A stretch of DNA of 10,596 nt from Candidatus Rifleibacteriota bacterium. Lineage in GTDB: Bacteria > Muiribacteriota > Ozemobacteria > Ozemobacterales > Ozemobacteraceae. Both the position numbers and the translations under genes were made by a program. Position 1 is the first letter of the stretch, and every line of letters begins with the position of its first letter. The notes beneath the pieces were generated by a model that searched no databases, was not told where the DNA came from, and saw only the letters and a list, made by a program, of their open reading frames with translations. Below, one piece after another: positions 1 through 6,782 of the stretch. The DNA lies in the NCBI GenBank assembly GCA_028691595.1, contig JAQUZA010000083.1:1-10596 (forward strand), written 5' to 3'.

Positions 1-1219
1 GAAAGTCGAACCGCCTCGAAAACTTAAATCAGGCGATGACACTGATTACGTAATTCTGCCAAACTCCTGTCACGGGGTAATGCGCTATTCTGTCTTTGCC
101 TGGGATGAATCAGGCAACGTCAACCCTGGCGAACCTCGACTGGTCGAAGATCGCCCCGACATTTGCTACGGCCTGAGCAACCCCCCTATCGAGAATCTCA
201 GCGATGAGCCTGACGAAGCATTGGGCTGGCCAATAATTGCCACCATTACCGGCGAACTCGAAGATGTCGACCCGGCAAAAATTGACGGCGGCGAAAGGCG
301 CGGCGAAGGTGTGGTGCATATCAGAGATAACGACCTGCCCAACCTGGTAATCTGCCTTGAATCGCTAAAAGACAACAAAAAGATTTTTTTTCCGCCGGTT
401 ATGCCCCCCGGCAGTCTGCCGATCTTAAATTCAACTGAATTCGAGAGCGGCACGCCAGACCCTGAAGGAAACGCCAAAGCCTACAGCAAGTTTGTCGGTA
501 CCACACCAGATATCAAGTATGATTCAAAAAAAATTGCCGACCCGCTGTTGAATATTCCCCTGTATTTTAAAGTTATTGACGTAAAACCGCCAAAAACCCT
601 TTCATTTGATGATCCTGGCATGCCTGCCGCCGATAAAAGCCGACTCGATTTATTTAAAACCGACAATGAGTTTATCCGCAACCATTTCAGACTTGAAGAT
701 TTTATAAAATCTGACAGCAAGCTCGATGGAACCCCTGACACCGATATTTCGACTTTTGGCGAGCGCAATGGCTTTGGTGGCGAAGTATGCGCTATTCTCA
801 CAAACCCTCTCCAGGAAGACGTAGAATACAAGGTCAGCGTCTGGGCAGACGACAACGTCAAGTGGGCAACGGTTGAAGCCGGAAAAGTGCTCGACAAAAT
901 CGTCGCTATTCCAACCGGCGTTGTTGCCGGAGAAGTTAAAGTCGAGATAACCAATCAATATCCGACAGCCTCTCACCGCATGCCATTCGACAAACAAAAG
1001 ACGGTAACAGACCCATTGGTTGTTGTTTTCAGAGAACCTGCCAAATTACCACCAGGTGATCTGACCCCCGACAAGCTGCATGGCAAAAAGATTCCCTATA
1101 TTGAGGCCAGTGCCACTGATTATGCCGGCAATACCCGTAAGATCAAGCTGTTTGTCGAAGTCTCTGACGACAACCCCGAGATTCGTGTTCTTGAACGCAG
1201 TCATGAAAAAAACAACTAG
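1..1219 (+). CDS. C-terminal part of a large, probably surface-exposed Ig-like protein (5' end outside window)
   Basis: The frame is open from base 2 to the TAG at 1217-1219, giving about 405 visible residues. An ATG at 80 is in frame, but the codons before it are also open and read as the same beta-rich style, so the true start probably lies upstream of the window. The visible part has no membrane segment or catalytic motif. It is rich in Asp, Pro and short beta-strand patterns and carries two Asp-x-x-Gly-Asn turns (DESGN near the start, DYAGN near the end), which are common in bacterial Ig-like or cadherin-like repeats. It ends in a short charged tail (HEKNN). The stop overlaps the next gene, a minor pilin, by 17 bases, which implies translational coupling. 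I infer an exported adhesin or pilus-tip-associated protein. I do not recognise the family with certainty, and a carbohydrate-binding or structural envelope protein is equally possible. Confidence 0.8.
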   Translation, partial: KVEPPRKLKSGDDTDYVILPNSCHGVMRYSVFAWDESGNVNPGEPRLVEDRPDICYGLSNPPIENLSDEPDEALGWPIIATITGELEDVDPAKIDGGERRGEGVVHIRDNDLPNLVICLESLKDNKKIFFPPVMPPGSLPILNSTEFESGTPDPEGNAKAYSKFVGTTPDIKYDSKKIADPLLNIPLYFKVIDVKPPKTLSFDDPGMPAADKSRLDLFKTDNEFIRNHFRLEDFIKSDSKLDGTPDTDISTFGERNGFGGEVCAILTNPLQEDVEYKVSVWADDNVKWATVEAGKVLDKIVAIPTGVVAGEVKVEITNQYPTASHRMPFDKQKTVTDPLVVVFREPAKLPPGDLTPDKLHGKKIPYIEASATDYAGNTRKIKLFVEVSDDNPEIRVLERSHEKNN

Positions 1220-1820
1220 TATTCTCAATCAGAGGGTATTTGGCAAGGCAGGCCCGGGGCTATTTAGATCGGGCCTTTCTCTCGTCGAAATTCTCATGGC
1301 TCTTTTCATCATGACCCTCGCAGTTTTACCAGCCATCGGGGCTTTTTCAGGGTATTATGGTGTCGCGACCCGTCAGATGGAGCAGGAAATAGCATTAAAA
1401 CTTGGTGAGGCAGTGGTCAACGTTTTACTGACAACCAACTACACAGAACTTGTCAAAGGTAACCTGACAGGTCTGCCGTTGAATATTCAAACCCCCTCGG
1501 GCAACTTTGCAGGTAACCTCAACTTCGAAAACGGCATGGCCACGAGCACAGCCGTGGAAATCGGCAGAGCCAGTTATAAAATCAGTGCCGCAGTAAAAAA
1601 AGTGTTCATTGCCCAGGACATTTTTACACCTCACACTGATGCCCTCGAATTCTCATGGCTGCCTGCCGATGCCCCGCCACCGCCGCCAGGCCCCCCAATG
1701 CCGGCGGCAATTGCCACCTATTCTTGTCGTGACGACCTGATCTGCATTAAAGTTTCGGTCGACTACGGCGGAGCCAGGCCCTTTGAACTGGCTACCTTCA
1801 GAGCAGACATGGCTCAATGA
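1203..1820 (+). CDS. Type IV prepilin-like minor pilin (PilV/GspI-like)
   Basis: This 205-residue protein starts at the ATG at 1203 inside the end of the upstream gene. The longer open frame from 1080 would put unrelated residues before the leader and was rejected. The leader of 24 residues is basic and ends in Arg-Ser-Gly. It is followed by Leu-Ser-Leu-Val-Glu and a hydrophobic stretch to about residue 48. That is the class III signal cut by prepilin peptidase after Gly24, with the conserved Glu at mature position 5. Such proteins sit in the inner membrane and are built into a type IV pilus or type II secretion pseudopilus. The N-terminus resembles PilV/GspI, but the globular part is not recognisable. 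Residues 158-167 are a proline-rich run (five Pro, Gly, two Pro, Met, Pro), and Cys175 and Cys181 could form a disulfide loop. No clear ribosome site precedes the start, consistent with coupling. Confidence 0.88.
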   Translation: MKKTTSILNQRVFGKAGPGLFRSGLSLVEILMALFIMTLAVLPAIGAFSGYYGVATRQMEQEIALKLGEAVVNVLLTTNYTELVKGNLTGLPLNIQTPSGNFAGNLNFENGMATSTAVEIGRASYKISAAVKKVFIAQDIFTPHTDALEFSWLPADAPPPPPGPPMPAAIATYSCRDDLICIKVSVDYGGARPFELATFRADMAQ

Positions 1821-2350
1821 TGACAACCATAAATTTTATCGGTCGACGAAAAGGGGTAGCTCTGGTTGTGGTGATGGCATTCTGCATCGCCATGCTTGGG
1901 CTGATAACGGTTCTTGTCTTCAATACCCGTTCACAGCGTGGTTCTCAAACTGACCAGTATGATGTCTCAAGATCATTGATGGCTGCAACTGCCGCGGTAC
2001 AGCTTGCAATTTATAAATACCGGGTTCTGCCTTCTGAATATTACAAAATTCATAAATTTGAAATGGCCGTCAGAAAGGGAGCCGGCGATGCAGCGGCGTT
2101 ATCAGCCCTTAAAACCTCCTGGATGGCAGATTTTCAGTCTGACACCCAAAATTCGCCGGCCGAAAAAATTAAAACAGAACTTGACAATAGTACGGGTATA
2201 AGTCACTCATTCGGAGTAGAAGAGTTTAGCCTTGTATCAAAATCAGGGTCTGGCTATACCAGGGATTACCTTAAAATCAGAGCCTGGGGCTCAGCAAACG
2301 GTACACGTAAAGTTCTGGAGGAACTGATTGAAGTCAGAATTTCGAAATAG
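1817..2350 (+). CDS. PilX/GspK-like minor pilin with no Glu at position 5
   Basis: The protein has 177 residues, and its ATG overlaps the upstream TGA as ATGA. A second ATG follows immediately at 1820. The short N-terminus is basic (Arg-Arg-Lys-Gly at 10-13), followed by Val-Ala-Leu-Val-Val and a hydrophobic segment to about residue 35. The likely prepilin cleavage is after Gly13. The residue at mature position 5 is Val instead of Glu, as is typical of PilX and GspK, the pseudopilins thought to sit at the very tip of the fibre. The rest is a soluble alpha/beta-looking domain with no cysteines after the hydrophobic segment and no enzyme motif. It lies between a GspI-like and a GspJ-like protein, which supports the assignment. 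GspK proper is usually longer (about 300 residues), so PilX-like is the safer label. The family call is inferred from the N-terminus and context. Confidence 0.85.
   Translation: MMTTINFIGRRKGVALVVVMAFCIAMLGLITVLVFNTRSQRGSQTDQYDVSRSLMAATAAVQLAIYKYRVLPSEYYKIHKFEMAVRKGAGDAAALSALKTSWMADFQSDTQNSPAEKIKTELDNSTGISHSFGVEEFSLVSKSGSGYTRDYLKIRAWGSANGTRKVLEELIEVRISK
2317..2321 (+). promoter_or_regulatory. Strong Shine-Dalgarno site setting a TTG start
   Basis: GGAGG lies six bases before the TTG at 2328, inside the end of the preceding gene. It is the clearest ribosome-binding site in the window. It justifies the non-ATG start of the third pilin-like gene, because the prepilin leader requires a start at or very near this codon. 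Confidence 0.75.
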
Positions 2351-3023
2351 CGGTCATCAAGGCTTCACAATAGTTGAAGTGCTTGTTTCTATTCTGATTC
2401 TTTCGACCTTTGTGGTAACCCTGATGTTTTTATACCGTCGCAGCACTGAAACCTTCAAAATCACTGTCTGGAAACAGGAGCGCACTGCACAGGCCGAGCT
2501 TTTCTGGGCTTTAATGCGCAAACACCTTGAAGAAGCGACAAATTATCTCGATCTGGCCAGTCAGGCCGGCAACGAAAACCCGGTAATTCCAGACGACCCC
2601 AGGCCGTTTAAATTTCACCCCATCCCTTCTGCGGCACCTGATGGCAATATCCTCGCCTGGAATGTTTCAAGGGCCAAATTTGATTATTCGCCACCATTCG
2701 CTCACACCAGCCAGCATGTTAACTATTTTCTGGTCAGGAATAAAAAGCGCCTGGAGCTGCGCAGTTCATCATCGGCCAAGGTCATGGCAGCCGTTGATGA
2801 TGTCGATGACATAGCTTTCACAGTATCTTCTGTTATCAAAAATTCTTCAAACGAAGACGAAATTACAGCCGGAGTCGATGCCAACGCAATCGGCACAATG
2901 TTTGAACTGTCACTGACCCTCAAACCACCTGCCGGCTATATTGCTTCAGACCTCAGAATTCCGCACAATCATAAGTTTCGCATTAACGTGCCCCCCCATT
3001 CTGATTCGGCACCAGCGTATTAA
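2328..3023 (+). CDS. Type IV prepilin-like minor pilin (PilW/GspJ-like)
   Basis: This 231-residue protein starts with TTG, supported by GGAGG six bases upstream. Its first 23 bases overlap the preceding gene. A 12-residue leader ends in His-Gln-Gly, followed by Phe-Thr-Ile-Val-Glu and a hydrophobic segment to about residue 35. This is a canonical prepilin peptidase site after Gly12 with Glu at mature position 5. The leader and the position in the trio match PilW/GspJ-type minor pilins, which help cap and initiate the fibre. The rest is a globular domain without obvious catalytic residues. The cyclase gene begins two bases after the stop, so expression is probably coupled both upstream and downstream. 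The prepilin class is secure. The exact paralogue (PilW versus GspJ versus a lineage-specific pilin) is not. Confidence 0.88.
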   Translation: MKSEFRNSGHQGFTIVEVLVSILILSTFVVTLMFLYRRSTETFKITVWKQERTAQAELFWALMRKHLEEATNYLDLASQAGNENPVIPDDPRPFKFHPIPSAAPDGNILAWNVSRAKFDYSPPFAHTSQHVNYFLVRNKKRLELRSSSSAKVMAAVDDVDDIAFTVSSVIKNSSNEDEITAGVDANAIGTMFELSLTLKPPAGYIASDLRIPHNHKFRINVPPHSDSAPAY

Positions 3024-3025
3024 TC

Positions 3026-4651
3026 ATGAGAAACCTTACGCCTGCTTATGCCATGCACGCTACTATAGTTCTGGCTTTTGCTGCCGCGCCACTCTGCGCC
3101 CAGGAACCCCTGACTCTGGTAGTCGCCCCTGCACCACTGGCCTGGGCCATTGCAGGACTGCTGGCATTAATGCTGATTCTGCTGACCGGAATACTGCTCA
3201 CACTGGTCAAAAAGTCAATTGGTGAAGAAGTTAAACTTCAACAGGCGGTAAAAAAGTCAGTTGAAGATTCATACGCCCGAAAAGTCCGTGAAGAGTATCA
3301 GGCAAAGCAGGCACTTCTCGACAAAAAGCTCGACCAGGTCAGACAGCGGTTTTCCATGGTAATGATGAAAGTCAAAAACCTGCTCGATACTCTCGATCCC
3401 GAACATCTGTTTAAAGCAATCAGCGATCTCGTAGAAAACGATATCGGAGCAAACCGCTACATTGTTTTTCTTGTTGACCCTATTAAAAAGGAACTCTACC
3501 CATTTCGCTGGCTGGGCTATTCAAACGAAATCCAAAAAGTGCTGTTTATTCCGCTTGAAGCTGCTCACATTCTTACCTATTCTCTCAAGCGCAAACAGGC
3601 TGTTTTCAGGGCCAGTGGGCTCACTGACATTGAAGTTCGCAAACTTCTCGACCGCAAACCGGTTTCCAACACCCTGGTGGCGATTCCACTTTTCAGCCGC
3701 GACAAAGCTTACGGAGTCATTCACATTGAATCTTTTGCCGATGGCCATACCGAAATAGATGAGAGCGAAACCCGCTTTATGACGGCACTGCCCACATTTA
3801 TCGGCGGTGCTCTTTCGAACGCCGACGTTTTTGTTCAGACACGCGAAGAATTGACCTCTGCCAAAAAGGTCAGCGAACAGGAAATTGCCGAAAAACGCCG
3901 CATGCATGAGATTTTTTCGCGCTACACTTCCGCTGAACTTGTTGAAAACCTCATGAAAAATCCGGAAAAAATCGACCTGGGAGGGGTCAACAAAACTGCG
4001 GCTATTCTATTTTCTGATATCGCAGGGTTCACTGCCTTCAGCGCCAGATTTTCGCCAAAAGAGGTTGTTAACCTCATGAATGAGTATCTTTCACGCATGA
4101 CAGAAGTGGTATTGAACCATCAGGGCGAAATAGACAAATTCATCGGCGATGCCATCATGGCAAGGTTTGGCGTTTTGAGCGAATTACCTTACCCGGCGCG
4201 CAACGCGGTTGAAGCAGCCTGCGCCATGCTTGAAGAGCTTGATAAGCTCAGAAATGAATGGGCCGCCCGTGGCATAGAGAACTTTAACATCCGCATCGGT
4301 ATTGCCACCGGCCCGGTTCTGGCAGGCAACATCGGTTCAACCCGCCGCCAGGAATTTACCGTAATGGGAACCACCGTCAATCTGGCTTCGCGTCTTGAAG
4401 CTTTAAACAAAGAAATTGGCAGTAGAATCCTGGTTGACGAAGAAACATTCAACCATCTTCCCAGGGGTCTCAAATTCGTCAAGCGAGAAAATCAGAGAAT
4501 TCGAGGCCTGAATGAGCCCATCACCGTATACGAAATTCATGAACTGGCCAGGGGCCCAAAAGTCATTTCACTCCAGTCAAAGCTCGATCAGAATAATCAC
4601 AACCGACCCGCCAACAACACTGAACCAAAGCCGGTCAGCTTTGACAAGTAA
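3026..4651 (+). CDS. Membrane-anchored GAF-domain class III adenylate cyclase
   Basis: The 541-residue protein should convert ATP to cAMP at the inner face of the membrane. The N-terminus looks like a signal sequence (possible cleavage at Ala25 in LCAQ), followed by a transmembrane helix at about 38-61 and a charged coiled coil at about 64-110. A GAF-like sensor domain covers about 115-275 and a second helix leads into the cyclase domain at about 322-507. The catalytic set is complete: metal-binding Asp331 (FSDIAGF) and Asp375 (FIGDA), adenine-selecting Lys371 and Thr445, and transition-state residues Asn452 and Arg456 (TVNLASR). The Lys/Thr pair is the class IIIb pattern and favours ATP over GTP. 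The tail after 508 is polar and Asn-rich. The gene starts two bases after the pilin stop without a clear ribosome site, so it is probably the last gene of that operon. A GAF ligand cannot be predicted. Confidence 0.93.
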   Translation: MRNLTPAYAMHATIVLAFAAAPLCAQEPLTLVVAPAPLAWAIAGLLALMLILLTGILLTLVKKSIGEEVKLQQAVKKSVEDSYARKVREEYQAKQALLDKKLDQVRQRFSMVMMKVKNLLDTLDPEHLFKAISDLVENDIGANRYIVFLVDPIKKELYPFRWLGYSNEIQKVLFIPLEAAHILTYSLKRKQAVFRASGLTDIEVRKLLDRKPVSNTLVAIPLFSRDKAYGVIHIESFADGHTEIDESETRFMTALPTFIGGALSNADVFVQTREELTSAKKVSEQEIAEKRRMHEIFSRYTSAELVENLMKNPEKIDLGGVNKTAAILFSDIAGFTAFSARFSPKEVVNLMNEYLSRMTEVVLNHQGEIDKFIGDAIMARFGVLSELPYPARNAVEAACAMLEELDKLRNEWAARGIENFNIRIGIATGPVLAGNIGSTRRQEFTVMGTTVNLASRLEALNKEIGSRILVDEETFNHLPRGLKFVKRENQRIRGLNEPITVYEIHELARGPKVISLQSKLDQNNHNRPANNTEPKPVSFDK

Positions 4652-4653
4652 TT

Positions 4654-5673
4654 TCAGGTATTATGGGCGAGATAAAGCAGCATGCGCCCGCTCTTTTGAG
4701 CCTTTAACAGAGCCATGGGCGAGAGCTCGGCTTTCTTTTTCTCTTTAAGAATGCTTATTAAAATATGGTTGCCGCTGTTATCAGGGTTGAACCTCTGCCT
4801 GACCAGGGTGCGCTGAAAAAGATTCGGTTCTTTTGCTGCCCAGAAACCGGCCGCATTGTTATCAAGACGATCGATAGAGGTTATGCGATACTCATAGGTC
4901 GCAAGTCTGTCAAGCATGGGCTCGAGTGCCCGCACCGTCGACGGATAAATGTCGTGGAGAAGAATTGCACCACCTCGCAGATCACTGCGCTCGATACCAA
5001 GCTGACGGTCGATCTGTCGCAGGACTACAACCTCGTTTTTGCTGTGCCAGTCTTTCGGGTCTATTGTCCAGAGGACAATGTTCATGCCTTCACCATTCGC
5101 CACCCGCAAAACATTCCTGTTCATCGCGCCATAGGGAGGTCTGAGAAATTCAGGCCGTTTACCGGTAATATTCTCTATCAACCGGCTCGTTCGGCAAATC
5201 TCTTCCCGCAGCTTTTCTTCACTCAGCTGCGCCAGATTCTTATGGCTATAAGAATGGTTACCGATCAAATGACCATCTTCATGAATCTGTTTTACTATCT
5301 CAGGATATTTCTGAGCCTGAATTCCCAATACGAAAAAAATGGCCCTCAGATTGCGCCGCTTGAGAATTTCAAGTATCTGGGGGGTGGTTCTGGGGTGTGG
5401 GCCATCATCAAAGGTCAATACAACCCGACGACTGCCACCAAGAAGCTTCACGAGACGTGAACGACTGAAATTGCCGTCAATCTGTGCCAGGCTGTCGTTG
5501 AGAATGATATCTTCTGGATCGGTGTATTTCATGACATCCGATTTTTCTGCCTGACAGAACCCGTCAACTGCCACCGTATCTCGGGTAAGAACTGTGCCGG
5601 CGTTTACTGACGATGACCAGACAACACTCAAAAGAACACCCAGAACAAAAAAACGATAATAAAGTTTATACAT
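4654..5673 (-). CDS. Secreted NodB-type polysaccharide deacetylase
   Basis: This 339-residue carbohydrate esterase family 4-type enzyme should remove acetyl groups from N-acetylated sugars, in peptidoglycan or an exopolysaccharide, outside the inner membrane. The ATG at 5673 was chosen because AAGG lies four bases before it. An in-frame TTG at 5706 adds 11 residues with no ribosome site. A signal peptide (hydrophobic to about residue 19, cleavage near VNA-G at 25) precedes the NodB domain. All five motifs are present: TFDDGP with Asp89 and Asp90, HSYSH with metal ligands His140 and His144, RPPYG at 178-182, a DPKDW motif at 205-209, and LLHD with His240. About 80 basic residues follow the last motif and match nothing I recognise. 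The gene converges on the cyclase with a two-base gap and is divergent from the binding-protein gene. The substrate cannot be decided from sequence. Confidence 0.93.
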   Translation of the reverse strand: MYKLYYRFFVLGVLLSVVWSSSVNAGTVLTRDTVAVDGFCQAEKSDVMKYTDPEDIILNDSLAQIDGNFSRSRLVKLLGGSRRVVLTFDDGPHPRTTPQILEILKRRNLRAIFFVLGIQAQKYPEIVKQIHEDGHLIGNHSYSHKNLAQLSEEKLREEICRTSRLIENITGKRPEFLRPPYGAMNRNVLRVANGEGMNIVLWTIDPKDWHSKNEVVVLRQIDRQLGIERSDLRGGAILLHDIYPSTVRALEPMLDRLATYEYRITSIDRLDNNAAGFWAAKEPNLFQRTLVRQRFNPDNSGNHILISILKEKKKAELSPMALLKAQKSGRMLLYLAHNT

Positions 5674-5677
5674 AATA

Positions 5678-5693
5678 CCTTGCCTATCGGCAA
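5678..5693 (-). promoter_or_regulatory. Small hairpin overlapping the deacetylase ribosome-binding site
   Basis: On the minus strand TTGCC, a four-base GATA loop and GGCAA form a five-base-pair stem (5680-5693). The last two bases of the GGCAA arm are also the first two bases of the AAGG ribosome site at 5678-5681, four bases before the ATG. If it forms in the mRNA it would partly occlude the ribosome site. The stem is short, so this is only suggestive. Confidence 0.3.
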
Positions 5694-5707
5694 AAACTTT
5701 TCGCAAA

Positions 5708-5738
5708 TAAATAGGGAAGTTCGCTTCGGATTTTGCAA
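5708..5738 (-). promoter_or_regulatory. Possible sigma-70-type promoter for the deacetylase gene
   Basis: On the minus strand TTGCAA (5733-5738) and TATTTA (5708-5713) are separated by 19 bases, upstream of the deacetylase start. Both boxes are imperfect and the spacer is long. It is the best match I found in this divergent gap. Confidence 0.25.
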
Positions 5739-5744
5739 ATTCGG

Positions 5745-5774
5745 TTTAACACTGCAAAGGCCCTGTGTTATGCT
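5745..5774 (+). promoter_or_regulatory. Possible sigma-70-type promoter for the binding protein-kinase-regulator unit
   Basis: TTTAAC (5745-5750) and TATGCT (5769-5774) are 18 bases apart. Transcription would begin around 5780-5782, at or next to the ATG at 5781, which has no ribosome site before it. The match is moderate and not experimentally supported. Confidence 0.3.
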
Positions 5775-5780
5775 GGCAAC

Positions 5781-6782
5781 ATGATTTTTTCAGCAACTGC
5801 CAAAAAGAACCGGGTGTGCATCACTACCAGCATTAATTATTCACTGTGGCTGATGCTGGCGGTCTTCTTTGTGACTGCCAGCCTGCCTCAGCCACTCAGA
5901 GGCGCAGAAAACGTCAGCCTGTTTTCCCGCCTCGATTTTGCTCCGGCTCTTCTAGAAATGATCAGTATTGAACTGAAACAAAAAACCGGGCGGCAGTTTT
6001 CGCTGATTGTCAGACCCGTTGAATCAGCTAATGCCTCCGCAGCAGGTGAATTAAACGATTATCTTCTGGTAGAAGACGGAATTGCCAGGTCCAGTCTGCC
6101 GCCCGAAATTGAGTCAACCGGCATAAGCATAAAATTGATCTGGGCCATGGCGGTTAGAAACGAAGTTTCGCATCTTTTCACCAAAAAAATTATTACTTTG
6201 CAAGACTTTGGCACAATATTAAACGAATTGAAAAAGAGATTTCCTGACAGGTTTCCCTGGTTCGAAGGGCTTCTTTCACGAAATTCCGCCCGAAACTTCT
6301 GTCTGCTTCTCGGCGAAAAGAAACGACACAAATATAGTCGAAACCTGATCATGCAACCCTTCTGGAAACAACTGCACGCAGCCGCCATTCTTTCCAGGGC
6401 CATTGAAACCGAAGTGCTCAATCCACTTTCGGTTGAAGCTGATCTTTCACTGGCCATGGAAGTCTTCGAAGCCGGTGACGCAATGTTTGTCTCACACTGG
6501 GTGCCAGAATCGGTTTTTTCAGGCAGCCCAGAGGTATGGCCCGGGCACAAATCCGGCTTTTTGATCCCTTTTCCATGTCTAGACGGTCTGGCAAGGCTGC
6601 CAGTGCTATCTCTGCGCCTCTGGAAGACCAGCCGCGCATCTACCGTTAACAATCTGAACATGAATACTGTTTCAGATGCCAGCCTGTCTTCAATGATTCG
6701 TTTGAATTATGCCTCAGAAACAGTCTGGCTTGAAAAAAACTTTGCGCAATTTTATGATTCGCTGATTGTGGGTGACCTGTGA
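5781..6782 (+). CDS. Exported protein resembling a shortened ABC-type solute-binding protein
   Basis: From the ATG at 5781 the protein has 333 residues. A TTG at 5733 would add 16 more residues, but neither start has a good ribosome site. The N-terminus has basic residues at 8-11, a hydrophobic stretch at about 22-35 and a likely signal-peptidase cut after Arg-Gly-Ala42. No lipobox is seen, so the mature form should be free in the periplasm or surface-associated. The pattern around 226-250 (an acidic-Gly-Asp-Ala-Met-Phe stretch followed by Trp-Val-Pro) and a preceding Phe-rich central section recall family 1 extracellular solute-binding proteins, which are usually about 400 residues. No transporter permease or ATPase genes lie nearby. 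Its stop overlaps the kinase GTG by four bases, so I infer a ligand-sensing role for the kinase rather than uptake. The fold assignment rests on local pattern only, and a different exported protein is possible. Confidence 0.75.
   Translation: MIFSATAKKNRVCITTSINYSLWLMLAVFFVTASLPQPLRGAENVSLFSRLDFAPALLEMISIELKQKTGRQFSLIVRPVESANASAAGELNDYLLVEDGIARSSLPPEIESTGISIKLIWAMAVRNEVSHLFTKKIITLQDFGTILNELKKRFPDRFPWFEGLLSRNSARNFCLLLGEKKRHKYSRNLIMQPFWKQLHAAAILSRAIETEVLNPLSVEADLSLAMEVFEAGDAMFVSHWVPESVFSGSPEVWPGHKSGFLIPFPCLDGLARLPVLSLRLWKTSRASTVNNLNMNTVSDASLSSMIRLNYASETVWLEKNFAQFYDSLIVGDL

Noticed and set aside
481..954. 157-codon minus-strand frame opposite the Ig-like protein
   Set aside because: Ser/Thr-rich translation typical of antisense frames, with no ribosome site. 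The plus-strand frame continues through the whole region.
1080..1202. Longer N-terminus for the PilV-like pilin starting at 1080
   Set aside because: It would place 41 unrelated residues before a normal prepilin leader and overlap the upstream gene by 140 bases.
4634..4645. GTCA/TGAC hairpin just before the cyclase stop as a terminator
   Set aside because: Only four base pairs, inside the coding region and without a T-run.
4765..5460. 231-codon open frame on the plus strand inside the deacetylase gene
   Set aside because: It lies entirely antisense to a gene with all five NodB motifs and its translation has no recognisable domain. It is a by-product of codon bias.
5717..5728. GAAG-TTCG-CTTC mini-hairpin in the divergent gap
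   Set aside because: A four-base-pair stem with no extension and no link to a start codon is likely chance.
6059..6661. 200-codon open frame on the minus strand opposite the binding-protein gene
   Set aside because: Its translation is low-complexity and Ser/Arg-rich with no family resemblance, while the plus-strand frame has a signal peptide and is coupled to the kinase.
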